Numbered from the stretch's first letter, positions 40,358 to 48,803 are shown. The stretch: 64,000 nucleotides of DNA from Botrimarina colliarenosi (GCF_007859955.1 NZ_SJPR01000003.1:523108-587107), one strand, 5' to 3'. Notes: generated by a model from the letters alone, not told the origin. Numbers and translations: made by a program.

Positions 40358-41470
40358 ATGCCCCCCTTCGATTTCAACTGTCCGACGCGCATCGTCTTCG
40401 GCCCCGGCCGGGTGGCGGAGCTCGGCGCGTTGACGGCCGGGCTCGGCGTGAGGCGGGCGATGCTCGTCTCCGACCCGGGGATCATCCAGGCCGGCCACAC
40501 GGGGCGTTGTGTCGAGTTGCTCGGCGCGGCGGGCATCGAGGCACTCGTCTTCGATGGCGTGCAAGAGAACCCGACGACCGACAATGTCGAGCGTGGCGTC
40601 GAGGTCGCCAAGGAGTACCAGCCCGACGTCATCGTCGCGGTCGGCGGCGGCAGCAGCATGGACTGCTCGAAAGGGATCAATTTTGTCCACTCGTGCGGCG
40701 GGCGGATGCAAGACTACTGGGGCGTCGGCAAGGCGACCGGCCCGATGTTGCCGATGGTGGCCGTGCCGACCACGTCGGGGACCGGCAGCGAGGCGCAGTC
40801 GTTCGCCCTCATCAGCGACGCGACGACCCACACCAAAATGGCGTGCGGCGACAAGCGGGCCGCGTTCCGCCTCGCGGTGCTTGACCCCGAGCTGACGCTG
40901 ACCCAGCCCCAACGGGTGACGGCGCTCACCGGCGTCGACGCGTTGTCACACACCGTCGAGACGCTGGTCACGAAGAAGCGAAACCAAGTGTCCATGGCGT
41001 TCAGCCGCGAGGCGTGGCGGCTTTTGTCGCAGGGCTTGCCCTGTGTGCTCGAAGACCCCGCCGACCGGACCGCCCGCGGTTGGGTGCAGCAGGGGGCCTG
41101 TCTGGCCGGCTTGGCGATCGAGAACTCGATGCTCGGCGCCGCCCACGCCCTGGCGAACCCGCTGACGGCCGTTTACGGCGTCGTGCACGGCGAGGCGGTC
41201 GGCTTGATGCTCTCTCACGTCGTGCGGCACAACGCGGCAAGCGATGAGGGCTGCCGGATCGCGTATGGAGAACTCGATGACGACCTGCCCGGGCGGCTGG
41301 CGTCGATCACTTTTCAGGCCGGGCTGGCGGGTAGACTAGGAGAACTCGGCGTCGAGCGGTCGCGGCTCCCGCAACTCGCCGCCGACGCGGCCCGTCAATG
41401 GACAGGCACGTTCAATCCGGTCGAGATGGGCGAAGATGATTACCTGCGACTCTACGAAGCGGCGTTCTAG
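40358..41470 (+). CDS. iron-containing alcohol dehydrogenase
   Basis: This 370-residue group III alcohol dehydrogenase interconverts an aldehyde and an alcohol with NAD(P)H. Visible are IVFGPGRV, the cofactor loop VGGGSSMDCSKG, PTTSGTGSE, and the metal ligands in TGVDALSHTVET (Asp and possibly His), GAAHALANPL (His) and VVHGEAVGLML (His). Normal length. In context it would reduce the aldehyde made by the dehydrogenase at 38432-39856. The ATG follows the stop of the DUF559 gene by 3 bases. Confidence 0.92.
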   Translation: MPPFDFNCPTRIVFGPGRVAELGALTAGLGVRRAMLVSDPGIIQAGHTGRCVELLGAAGIEALVFDGVQENPTTDNVERGVEVAKEYQPDVIVAVGGGSSMDCSKGINFVHSCGGRMQDYWGVGKATGPMLPMVAVPTTSGTGSEAQSFALISDATTHTKMACGDKRAAFRLAVLDPELTLTQPQRVTALTGVDALSHTVETLVTKKRNQVSMAFSREAWRLLSQGLPCVLEDPADRTARGWVQQGACLAGLAIENSMLGAAHALANPLTAVYGVVHGEAVGLMLSHVVRHNAASDEGCRIAYGELDDDLPGRLASITFQAGLAGRLGELGVERSRLPQLAADAARQWTGTFNPVEMGEDDYLRLYEAAF

Positions 41471-42707
41471 CAAACTCCCTCCCCCCTTGGGGGAGGGCCG
41501 GGGTGGGGGCGTAGCGGGTACCCAGTTCACCCCCACCCCAGCCCTCCCCCAACGGGGGAGGGAGATAACGCGCGTTCTCTATGCGTCTCTGCGTCTCTGC
41601 GCGATCTTACTCATCTGCAATCCGGCTGCAGCCGACTGGCCGTTCGCGCGGGGCGGGGCGGAGTCGACCGGGGCGACCGACGTTGCGTTGCCCAACGAGC
41701 CCGAGGTTGTTTGGACCTACGAGGCGGGCGAGACTTCGCTCGAAGCGACGCCCGTCATCGCCGCCGGAGTGGCGTACTTCGGCGACTTCGACGGGACGAT
41801 GCACGCGGTTCGCGTCGTGGACGGTTCGCTTGTTTGGAAGCAATCGTTCGACGGTTCGGGATTCGTCTCGCCCGCCGCGGTCGCCGGCGACGCGCTGTTC
41901 GCGCCCGATATGAACGGCGTCGTTCATTGCTTGGCCCTGAAGGATGGCGTCGAGCGCTGGACGTTTGATTCGGAATCCGAGATGTACGGTGGGCCGCTCG
42001 TTCACAAGTTAGTGAGCGGCGACTCGATGGTGCTGCTGCCGACCGAGGGGGGGACGCTCTACGCCCTCGACGCGGCGACCGGCAAGGAATTGTGGAGTTT
42101 TGCGATCGATGCGCCGCTGCGCTGCACGCCGACAGTTGTCGGCGGGCACGCCCTGCTCGCCGGCTGCGACGCCAAGCTCCACACGCTCGACGTCGAGACG
42201 GGCCAAGAGACCGGCGCGGTCGAACTGGGCGACCCCACCGGCAACACCGCGGCGGTGGTTGGCGGCGTGGCCTATTTTGGAACCGAGGGAGGGTCCTTTG
42301 AAGCGGTCGACGCCAACGACCCCGCCAAGCCGGTCGTGAAGTGGTCGTACCGCGACCGCCGCAGCAGTCAAGGGATCCGCACCGCCGCGGCGGTCACGAA
42401 AGACGCCGTCGTCTACGCCAACCAAGGCAAGCTCGTCGTCGCGCTCCGCCCCGAGAACGGCGACGTGCTCTGGCAGTGGCGGACGCGGAGCCGCGTCGAC
42501 GCCGCGCCGTTGTCGATCAAGGACGGCCGCATCCTGGCGGCGACAACACGCGGCCGCCTGTTGCTGATCGACCCCGTGAAGGGCAACCCCGTATGGAATT
42601 ACGAAGTGGGCGGCTCGTTCATCGGTGCCCCCGCCGCGGCGGACGGCGTGGTGCTGCTCCCGAACACCGACGGCAGACTTTATGCGATCGGCGGGAAGGA
42701 GGACTAG
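41436..42707 (+). CDS. PQQ-like beta-propeller protein (BamB-like)
   Basis: About 360 residues form a beta-propeller with repeated blade motifs such as YFGDFDGTMHAVRVVDGSLV, GTLYALDAATGKELWSF, LHTLDVETGQETG and GRLLLIDPVKGNPVWNY. A signal peptide-like stretch, LYASLRLCAILLICNPAAAD, precedes it. The start is unresolved. The only in-frame ATG (41436) overlaps the end of the alcohol dehydrogenase by 35 bases and would translate the whole palindrome at 41475-41564; TTG 41487 is inside that palindrome. The true start may have been destroyed or replaced by the repeat. It is likely periplasmic and resembles BamB or PQQ-dependent dehydrogenase propellers, without evidence of catalysis. Confidence 0.75.
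   Translation: MITCDSTKRRSSKLPPPLGEGRGGGVAGTQFTPTPALPQRGREITRVLYASLRLCAILLICNPAAADWPFARGGAESTGATDVALPNEPEVVWTYEAGETSLEATPVIAAGVAYFGDFDGTMHAVRVVDGSLVWKQSFDGSGFVSPAAVAGDALFAPDMNGVVHCLALKDGVERWTFDSESEMYGGPLVHKLVSGDSMVLLPTEGGTLYALDAATGKELWSFAIDAPLRCTPTVVGGHALLAGCDAKLHTLDVETGQETGAVELGDPTGNTAAVVGGVAYFGTEGGSFEAVDANDPAKPVVKWSYRDRRSSQGIRTAAAVTKDAVVYANQGKLVVALRPENGDVLWQWRTRSRVDAAPLSIKDGRILAATTRGRLLLIDPVKGNPVWNYEVGGSFIGAPAAADGVVLLPNTDGRLYAIGGKED
41475..41564. repeat. gene-free relative of the DUF559 element
   Basis: The arms CTCCCTCCCCCCTTGGGGGA+GGGCCGGGGTGGGGGCG and their near-complement CCCCCACCCCAGCCCTCCCC+CAACGGGGGAGGGAG enclose a centre with AGCGGGTACCC. The arm sequence closely follows that of the DUF559-carrying element 1.1 kb upstream. 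It begins 4 bases after the alcohol dehydrogenase stop and is read through by the only ATG-started frame of the propeller gene. Confidence 0.75.
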
Positions 42708-43146
42708 CCGCAGATGGGCGCAGATGATCGCGGATGGCCCCTTGAGGAAATGACCGAGACGGTGATTGGTGCGGCGTTCACCGTGTCGAATGAGTTGGGG
42801 ATTGGCTTCCTCGAAAAGGTATACGAAAACGCCCTGGCGATCGAATTGCGGGGGTGTGGATTGCTTGTCCAGCAGCAAAAGCCCGTGCAGGTTAGCTATC
42901 GTGGTAAGATCGTAGGTGAGTACGTCATTGATCTGCTAGTCGAAGACCGGTTGGTTCTTGAACTCAAGCACGCAAAGGCGTTGTCCGAAGCCCATCTCGC
43001 ACAGAGCTTGAACTATCTGAAAGCGACCGGTTTTGAACTGGCCCTAATAATCAATTTCGGAAACCCACGCGTCCAAGTGAAGCGGGTCATCCGATCAAGT
43101 GACCAGCATCAGTAGACATCCGCGATCATCTGCGCCTATCAGCGGC
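42707..43146. mobile_element. inverted-repeat-flanked element carrying a GxxExxY gene
   Basis: The left arm GCCGCAGATGGGCGCAGATG+ATCGCGGATGG (42707-42737) and right arm CATCCGCGATCATCTGCGCC+TATCAGCGGC (43117-43146) are inverted and nearly identical. Only the GxxExxY gene lies between. The arms are of the same broad family as the empty elements at 4328, 6813 and 38159 and the cassette at 26349. The left arm starts at the propeller stop codon and the right arm ends 7 bases before the HemN-like ATG. Mobility is inferred. Confidence 0.65.
42750..43115 (+). CDS. GxxExxY protein (PD-(D/E)XK nuclease-like)
   Basis: From ATG 42750 (MTETVIGAAFTVSNELGIGF) this is a 121-residue protein with the name-giving motif GFLEKVY; ATG 42714 would add residues encoded by the repeat arm. 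The second half has VGEYVIDLLVEDRLVLELKH, which supplies the Asp...Glu-x-Lys of a PD-(D/E)XK core, followed by QSLNYLKATGFELALIINFG. Nuclease activity of the family is predicted, not proven as far as I know. The gene is wholly contained between the two inverted arms, so it is likely the cargo or motor of that element. Confidence 0.85.
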   Translation: MTETVIGAAFTVSNELGIGFLEKVYENALAIELRGCGLLVQQQKPVQVSYRGKIVGEYVIDLLVEDRLVLELKHAKALSEAHLAQSLNYLKATGFELALIINFGNPRVQVKRVIRSSDQHQ

Positions 43147-43153
43147 AAATCAA

Positions 43154-44464
43154 ATGTCAGAAGCGACCAAGACCGAAGTCGGCTCCTACTTCATCAGCAA
43201 CTACCCTCCCTTCTCGCAGTGGTCGAAGGAGGCCGTTGCGGAAGTCGAGGCGGCGTTTGCCGCTCCGCCGCTGGAGGACACGCCGCTGGGGCTCTACCTG
43301 CACCTGCCGTTCTGCCGTAAGCGGTGCAAGTTCTGCTACTTCAAGGTCTTCACTGACAAGAACGCCCAAGAGGTCGAACGCTATCTGGCGGCTCTCTCTA
43401 AGGAGATCGAGCTGGTCAGTCAGCAGCCGATCATGGCCGGCCGACCGTTCCGCTTCGTTTACTTCGGTGGCGGGACGCCGTCGTTCCTCTCCAGCCGCCA
43501 GCTGACGCGGCTCGTCGATCGGTTGCGGGAGAACATCGATTGGTCGGCCGCCGAAGAAGTCACCTTCGAATGCGAGCCCGGCACGCTTAGCGAAGCGAAG
43601 GTTGGCACCCTCAAGGAGATCGGTGTCACGAGGCTCTCGCTTGGCGTTGAGCACTTCGACGACAAAATCCTCCGCGACAACGGCCGCGCGCACGAGTCGA
43701 TGGAGATCGATCGGGCGTGGCCCTGGATCGAGGCGGCCGGCTTCGACAGCGTCAACATCGACCTGATCAGCGGCATGGCGGGCGACACCACCGACAAGTG
43801 GCAGGAAGCGGTCCGTCGGGCGATCGCGATGAATCCCGGCAGCGTGACCATCTATCAAATGGAACTGCCGTTCAACACGGTCATCTCCAAGGGCGTGCTT
43901 GCCGGCGAGGAGTCGCCGATCGCGTCTTGGGAACAGAAGCGAGACTGGCTCGATTGGGCCTTCGACCAACTGATCGCCGCGGGGTACGAAACGTCCAGCG
44001 CCTACACGATGGTCAAGCCGGGCACCAAGTTCAGCTACCGCGACAACCTGTGGCGTGGCAGCGACCTGCTGGCGACCGGCATCGCCAGCTTCGGCCACGC
44101 CTCGGGCGTCCACTATCAGAACCTGCCCGAGTGGGAGCAGTACCTCGGCAAGCTCGAAGGAGGGCCCGATCAAGCCAGTCAGTTACCGCTCGGCCGCGCG
44201 CTGCGGATCACCCCCCATCAGGCGCTGATCCGCGAGATGGTCCTCCAGCTCAAGAAGGGCCACATCGCCCCGGCGTACTTCCAGGAGAAATTCGGCGTCG
44301 ATATCCGCGCCGAGTGGTCCGACGTCTGGTCCCGCTACGAGTCCGAAGGGCTTGTCGTGTTGACCGACGATACGATTGAGCTGACACGGGCCGGCCTCCT
44401 GCGGGCTGACTCCCTGCTGCCGGCCTTCTTCGAGCCGGAGCACCAAGGGGTACGGTACACCTAG
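43154..44464 (+). CDS. HemN/HemW-like radical SAM protein
   Basis: This 436-residue radical SAM enzyme has the cluster motif CRKRCKFC (Cx3Cx2C) in LPFCRKRCKFCYFKVF, FGGGTPSFLS, a GEP-like TFECEPGTLSEAKV, GVTRLSLGVEHFDDKIL, and IDLISGMAGDT, followed by a HemN-type C-terminal domain (TITPH-like ITPHQALIREMVLQLKKG). Residues after the third Cys (YF rather than DF) and the phrase YQMELPFNT set it apart from standard coproporphyrinogen oxidase and HemW. Members of this broad group also act as methylases or in natural-product pathways. Position beside an acid-to-alcohol set hints at lipid or secondary metabolism. Confidence 0.8.
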   Translation: MSEATKTEVGSYFISNYPPFSQWSKEAVAEVEAAFAAPPLEDTPLGLYLHLPFCRKRCKFCYFKVFTDKNAQEVERYLAALSKEIELVSQQPIMAGRPFRFVYFGGGTPSFLSSRQLTRLVDRLRENIDWSAAEEVTFECEPGTLSEAKVGTLKEIGVTRLSLGVEHFDDKILRDNGRAHESMEIDRAWPWIEAAGFDSVNIDLISGMAGDTTDKWQEAVRRAIAMNPGSVTIYQMELPFNTVISKGVLAGEESPIASWEQKRDWLDWAFDQLIAAGYETSSAYTMVKPGTKFSYRDNLWRGSDLLATGIASFGHASGVHYQNLPEWEQYLGKLEGGPDQASQLPLGRALRITPHQALIREMVLQLKKGHIAPAYFQEKFGVDIRAEWSDVWSRYESEGLVVLTDDTIELTRAGLLRADSLLPAFFEPEHQGVRYT

Positions 44465-44694
44465 TTCGCGTCACCGTCGCCGGTGCGTATTTGCCGAACG
44501 TCGCCGATCAGGTCCCTTCGTTGGGTGATCGATTCATCGCTACGGATTACGGCAATTCTGCCATTCGTCTCGGGTTGCCGAAGTCGCCGGCGACGGGAAC
44601 GCTGAAGTATTCTGGGGCGGTGCTCCCGAATACGTCGGAGCAGCGACGTAAGCTGAGAGGTCTCTGTCTAAACCTCGACTTCGCATCGGCAGCT

Positions 44695-46665
44695 ATGCAG
44701 TTGTGGAATGCCATCAACGGCGACTCCTGTGGCGGCACGCCACGAGATCCCGCCCCCGCACTGCGACGCCGGTACTTGATCGGCATGGCGACGATCGCTT
44801 TCCTCACGATCGCTGCAATCGTTGCGCTCGACGGGACCGTCGCCGAGGGACACAGTGACGGCCACTTGGTGAATCTCGCGGGGCGTCAACGGATGCTGAG
44901 CCAGCGGATCGCTAAATGCGTTCTGGCGATCGAGAAGGCCTCGGGTGACGACGAGGCCCGTCCTTACCGGCGTCAGCTCGAGATCGCCCTAGCGCAGTTC
45001 CGCGACGGCCACGCCCAGGTGGTGGAACTGGCTGGCGACTCCGATCGTGTCACGCTGGCTTCGTCAACCAAGGATTGCATTCAACTATTGGCTTCTGACT
45101 TTGACACGGTGGAGAACAGCTCTCGCCCTTACATCGATAGCGCGTCGATCCCCGCCGAAAGCACTACGGAAGTGCTGACCACGGCGGAGCGGTACCTCGA
45201 CCTGATGGAGCAGATTGTCGAGGACCTTGCCGAAGACAGCGACGTCCGGGTCCAAGCCCATCGTCAATTGGCGATTGAAATCGTGGTGGCGAGCCTCGTC
45301 GTGACCGTACTCATCTCGCTCGTGGCTTGCGAGCCCGCCGTGCGGTCGGTCGGCCGGGCCTACAACTCGATTATCGATCGCAACGCGCTCCTTGTTGACG
45401 AGCGGAAAAAGGCCGAGCAGACAGCCAGATCGCTGCAAGAGTCACTCCGATTCATCGACGCAATCCTCCAGACGGCGGCCGAAGGCATCATCGTCATCGA
45501 TCGCTCGGGGACGATCCTGTTGGCGAACCCTGCGGCCCATCGGGTCTTCGCCGTCGACGCGGAGTCGCTGGTCGGCGCCGACATAACCGACCTGATGAAC
45601 GACTTCGACCGGGTCCATCACCACGAGTATGTCAGCAACTACGAGAAGACCGGCGCAAGCAGCGTTATCAATTCGACGCGCGAAGTGGTTGGTCGCCGTC
45701 GATCGGGAGAAGAGTTTCCGATGGACCTTTCGGTCGCCGTGATGGAATGGGACGGGCGCCGCGCCTACACGGGGATCCTCCGTGACATCTCTGAGCGAAA
45801 GGCGTTTCAGCGGAGGATCGCCCAATCAGAAAAACTCGAATCGATCGGCCGCCTCGCCGCGGGGATCGCCCACGAGATCAACACGCCGCTGCAGTTCATC
45901 GACGCCAACACCCGCTATCTCAAAGAAGCCGTCGAAAGTCTGGCCCTCCCGGAGACGGAGGGGGAGACGGGCGATGACGCCGCGCGCCGGGCGAAAGTGC
46001 GGGCGAACATCGCCGGCGCGATCGACGACAACCTTGCCGGGATCGGTCGGGTGAGCGAAATCGTCGCCGCCATGAAGGAGTTTTCGCACCCGGGCCAGAA
46101 GCACAAGTCGATGGTGTCGCTCAACGATTGCGTCAGCAGCACCGTGACGATCAGCCAGAACCGCTGGAAGGGCGTCGCCGAAGTCGACCTGCAGCTCGAC
46201 CCCTACCTGCCCGCTTGCGAGGCCTTCCCCGCCGAGATCAACCAGACGCTGCTCAACCTGGTGGTGAACGCCGCCGACGCCATCGCCGAGACGCAGAGTA
46301 AAGCCGACGGGGAGCACCGAGGTTTGGGTCGCATTACCGTCCGCACCTGGACCCATGACGACGCGGTGTCGGTCGCCGTGGAAGACTCCGGAGCCGGCGT
46401 CCCGGCCACTCTGATCGCGAAGATCTTTGACCCATTCTTCACCACAAAATCGGTCGGCAAGGGGACCGGTCAGGGTCTCGCGATCGCCCACGACATCGTT
46501 GCGAAGCTGCATGGCGGAACGCTCGACGTCGAGAACCGTCCCGAGGGGGGCGCGCGATTCGTCATGACGATCCCCATCGTGGCGCCCGAAACCCCCATCG
46601 AGGCGTCCGAAACAGAGCCCTCGCCACCGTCGAGCGGATGCCCGCTCGTCGCCGAGTTCGTTTAG
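44695..46665 (+). CDS. membrane sensor histidine kinase with PilJ-type and PAS domains
   Basis: The ATG 44695 (MQLWNAINGDSCGG) gives 656 residues; the frame is open upstream from TTG 44491 but without coding character. Two membrane helices (YLIGMATIAFLTIAAIVAL and IVVASLVVTVLISLVA) bracket a periplasmic sensor with the PilJ/NarX-like motif NLAGRQRMLSQRIAK. A PAS domain (DAILQTAAEGIIVIDRSGTI), an HisKA-like block with phospho-acceptor His in AAGIAHEINTPLQF and an HATPase domain follow (N box LLNLVVNAADAI, DSGAGVP, GKGTGQGLAI). No receiver domain or response regulator is adjacent. The signal is unknown. Confidence 0.88.
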   Translation: MQLWNAINGDSCGGTPRDPAPALRRRYLIGMATIAFLTIAAIVALDGTVAEGHSDGHLVNLAGRQRMLSQRIAKCVLAIEKASGDDEARPYRRQLEIALAQFRDGHAQVVELAGDSDRVTLASSTKDCIQLLASDFDTVENSSRPYIDSASIPAESTTEVLTTAERYLDLMEQIVEDLAEDSDVRVQAHRQLAIEIVVASLVVTVLISLVACEPAVRSVGRAYNSIIDRNALLVDERKKAEQTARSLQESLRFIDAILQTAAEGIIVIDRSGTILLANPAAHRVFAVDAESLVGADITDLMNDFDRVHHHEYVSNYEKTGASSVINSTREVVGRRRSGEEFPMDLSVAVMEWDGRRAYTGILRDISERKAFQRRIAQSEKLESIGRLAAGIAHEINTPLQFIDANTRYLKEAVESLALPETEGETGDDAARRAKVRANIAGAIDDNLAGIGRVSEIVAAMKEFSHPGQKHKSMVSLNDCVSSTVTISQNRWKGVAEVDLQLDPYLPACEAFPAEINQTLLNLVVNAADAIAETQSKADGEHRGLGRITVRTWTHDDAVSVAVEDSGAGVPATLIAKIFDPFFTTKSVGKGTGQGLAIAHDIVAKLHGGTLDVENRPEGGARFVMTIPIVAPETPIEASETEPSPPSSGCPLVAEFV

Positions 46666-46706
46666 ACGCCCGTCTGCGGCGCCGCGGGAGTGGCGGCCAG
46701 CGCCCT

Positions 46707-47099
46707 CTAATTCGATCGGACCTTGCGGAGCGCCCACGCCGCCCGGTTGCGCACCGCTTCGGGAGTCGAGGCGTCGCCGGCAAGGTCCTCTAAGACCCCG
46801 GCGTAAGCCGCAGCGGCCGACCCCGCGCGGCCCAACAGCGTGGCCGCCCAGTACGCGACATCGAGCTGCTTCACCTTGGCCAGTTCGGCCAGCTGGGGGA
46901 GTTGATCGGTCGGCGGCGGGCCGAGCTCTTCCAGGGCGCCGACACAAAGGTCCCGCAAGGCCGGGTCGCTGCACGCCTGCACCAGCGCGGCAGTCGCGGG
47001 CAGCGCCTCGGGGCCGCGACGCGACAAATCGTCGGCGGCCGTGAGGCGGCGTGTCGGCTCGTCCGACAGGAGCTCTTTGACGAGTTGATCGACCGTCAT
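46707..47099 (-). CDS. HEAT-repeat-like protein coupled to the LolD-type ATPase
   Basis: This 130-residue protein is all alpha-helical with two to three HEAT-like units: PTRRLTAADDLSRRGPEALP, DPALRDLCVGALEELGP and LDVAYWAATLLGRAG, ending in VRNRAAWALRKVRSN. Its ATG overlaps the stop of the upstream ATPase gene by 4 bases (ATGA), a sign of translational coupling. HEAT repeats are protein-binding scaffolds. The partner and role are unknown. Confidence 0.75.
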   Translation of the reverse strand: MTVDQLVKELLSDEPTRRLTAADDLSRRGPEALPATAALVQACSDPALRDLCVGALEELGPPPTDQLPQLAELAKVKQLDVAYWAATLLGRAGSAAAAYAGVLEDLAGDASTPEAVRNRAAWALRKVRSN

Positions 47100-47794
47100 G
47101 ACGGGCTCCTTTCCACGGATTGGCCTTCGACGAGGCGGCCGTCCAGCAGATGGGTTGGGCGACCCATCCGGGCCGCGAAGGCGTCGCTATGCGTGACGGC
47201 GATGAGCATCCCGGCGCGACCCGATTGGAGCTCGAGGAGCAGGTCGGCCACCGCATCGGCGTTGCGGCTATCGAGGGCGCCGGTCGGTTCGTCGGCGAGC
47301 AGCAGCAGCGGGTCGCGGACGAGCGCCCGGGCGATCGCCGCCCGTTGCCGTTCGCCGCCCGACAGCTGAGCGGGCCGGTGCGTGAGCCGCTCGCCCAGCC
47401 CAACCCGACGCAGCAGCTCGGTCGCCCGATCGGCGTCCTCGCCCGACGCCTGGCCGTCCGCCAGCAAGGGCACGAGGACGTTCTCGAGCACGGTGCACTG
47501 CGGCAGCAGGTAATGGTCCTGGAAAACGAAGCCAATCGACTCGGCCCGGAAGGCGGCCTGTTCGCGTTCGCCGAGCGTGAAGGGATCGACGCCGCCGAGC
47601 GTCACCGAGCCGCCGGTCGGCTCGTCGAGCGCCCCGAGGATCGCCAGCAGCGTGCTCTTGCCCGACCCGCTGGGGCCGACGACCGCGAGGCTCTCGCCGG
47701 GACCGACCCGTAGGTCGACCCCGTCCAGCACCACCAGCGGCTCGGCCGGCGTGGGGAAGCTCTTCGTGAGGCGTTGGACAACGAGATCGGGCAT
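47096..47794 (-). CDS. ABC transporter ATP-binding protein, LolD/MacB type
   Basis: The start at ATG 47794 (MPDLVVQRLTKSFPTP) gives 232 residues. Walker A is GPSGSGKST, the Q-loop is VFQDHYLLPQ, the signature LSGGERQRAAIARAL, Walker B LLLLADEPTGALD and the switch His AVTHSD. The sequence fits the LolD/MacB/FtsE class, whose members drive lipoprotein release or mechanotransmission. No matching permease lies beside it in this window. It is coupled instead to a HEAT-like protein. Confidence 0.9.
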   Translation of the reverse strand: MPDLVVQRLTKSFPTPAEPLVVLDGVDLRVGPGESLAVVGPSGSGKSTLLAILGALDEPTGGSVTLGGVDPFTLGEREQAAFRAESIGFVFQDHYLLPQCTVLENVLVPLLADGQASGEDADRATELLRRVGLGERLTHRPAQLSGGERQRAAIARALVRDPLLLLADEPTGALDSRNADAVADLLLELQSGRAGMLIAVTHSDAFAARMGRPTHLLDGRLVEGQSVERSPS

Positions 47795-47827
47795 GCTGAC
47801 CATTCTGACGCGGCGCCCGCGGCTTGC

Positions 47828-48271
47828 CTACACGCCGTCCGTCACGGCATACCGTCGCAAGAGGCTGGCGACGTCGTCCGGCAGCGGGATCGGCTCGGGC
47901 TTCTGCCCGGTGCGCATCCGGCAGCAGACGCTCGTCATCTGGCCGGCGGCCAACTCGTCGCCGTCGCGGCTGAGGCGGAAGCCGTAGGTGACGCTCGATC
48001 GACCGAGCTTCTTGACCGAGACATCGATATCGAGCTGGTCTTCGCAGCGGGCCGGGCTCGAAAAATCGCAGCTAGCGCCGACACGCGGGAAGCTGATCAC
48101 GGCGTCGCCGCCCGCCGGGTCGTCGATCCCGTAGACCGAGAGCCCCAGGCTCCGCAGCAGGGCGTGCTCAGCGCCTTCCATGAACCGGAAGAAGGCGGAG
48201 AAGTGCATTATGCCCGCCATGTCGGTGTCGGCGAACTCGACCATCCGGCGGGTGCGGAACGGGGCGGGCAT
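47828..48271 (-). CDS. hotdog-fold acyl-CoA thioesterase (YbgC-like)
   Basis: This 147-residue protein is of the 4HBT class. The catalytic block VEFADTDMAGIMHFSAFFRF carries the Asp of the Asp-x-x-x-x-His pattern seen in 4-hydroxybenzoyl-CoA thioesterases (D16/D18 region, then His), followed by FMEGAEHALLRSLGL. The second half has LDIDVSVKKLGRSSVTYGF. Length is normal. It stands between the LolD-type operon and rpsR. The acyl substrate is unknown. Confidence 0.85.
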   Translation of the reverse strand: MPAPFRTRRMVEFADTDMAGIMHFSAFFRFMEGAEHALLRSLGLSVYGIDDPAGGDAVISFPRVGASCDFSSPARCEDQLDIDVSVKKLGRSSVTYGFRLSRDGDELAAGQMTSVCCRMRTGQKPEPIPLPDDVASLLRRYAVTDGV

Positions 48272-48394
48272 CGGCTTGCTTTCCTGCTGAAGTGGGTCCC
48301 GCTGAAACGCAACCGGCCGCCGCTGATCGACGCCAGCGACGGCCGTGTTGCTTGAATTTTCCCGACGCCGGTTCAGTCAGCGCCGTACTGTCAA

Positions 48395-48670
48395 TCAGTC
48401 AGCGATGTACGGCATCAACGCCATGAAGCGGGCCCGCTTGATCGCCGTGGCGACCGCGTGCTGGCTCGCGGCGTGGCAGCCGCTCTTGCGACGGCTAACG
48501 ATCCGCCCGTGGCGGTTGGTGAGCTTGGTGAGCAGCTCGACGTCTTTGTAGTCGACGTACATCGGGGTCGGCTTCACGCCATCAATGTACAGCGGGTCCT
48601 TGCGGACCGTCTTGACCTTGTTGCGACGCTTGGCGGGGGCGCGGCGGATGCGTTTTTTGCCGAAAGCCAT
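48395..48670 (-). CDS. rpsR: 30S ribosomal protein S18
   Basis: The start at ATG 48670 (MAFGKKRIRRAPAKRRNKVK) gives 91 residues. Diagnostic blocks are VDYKDVELLTKLTNRHGRIV and the terminal ATAIKRARFMALMPYI. A basic N-terminal extension precedes the core. In most bacteria rpsR lies between rpsF, ssb and rplI; here it stands alone between a thioesterase and a glycosyltransferase gene. Confidence 0.95.
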   Translation of the reverse strand: MAFGKKRIRRAPAKRRNKVKTVRKDPLYIDGVKPTPMYVDYKDVELLTKLTNRHGRIVSRRKSGCHAASQHAVATAIKRARFMALMPYIAD

Positions 48671-48803
48671 AGAAAAACCAGCGGGTGCAGGGCCAACAAA
48701 GGTAGGGGAGGACGACGCTCGGGAGCTGCCGAGCCCCATATCTTAGCGGTTCGCGCCGGGGGCACAAGGGCGCTGGATCGGCGGATCCGGGGCGTTTGGG
48801 TGG

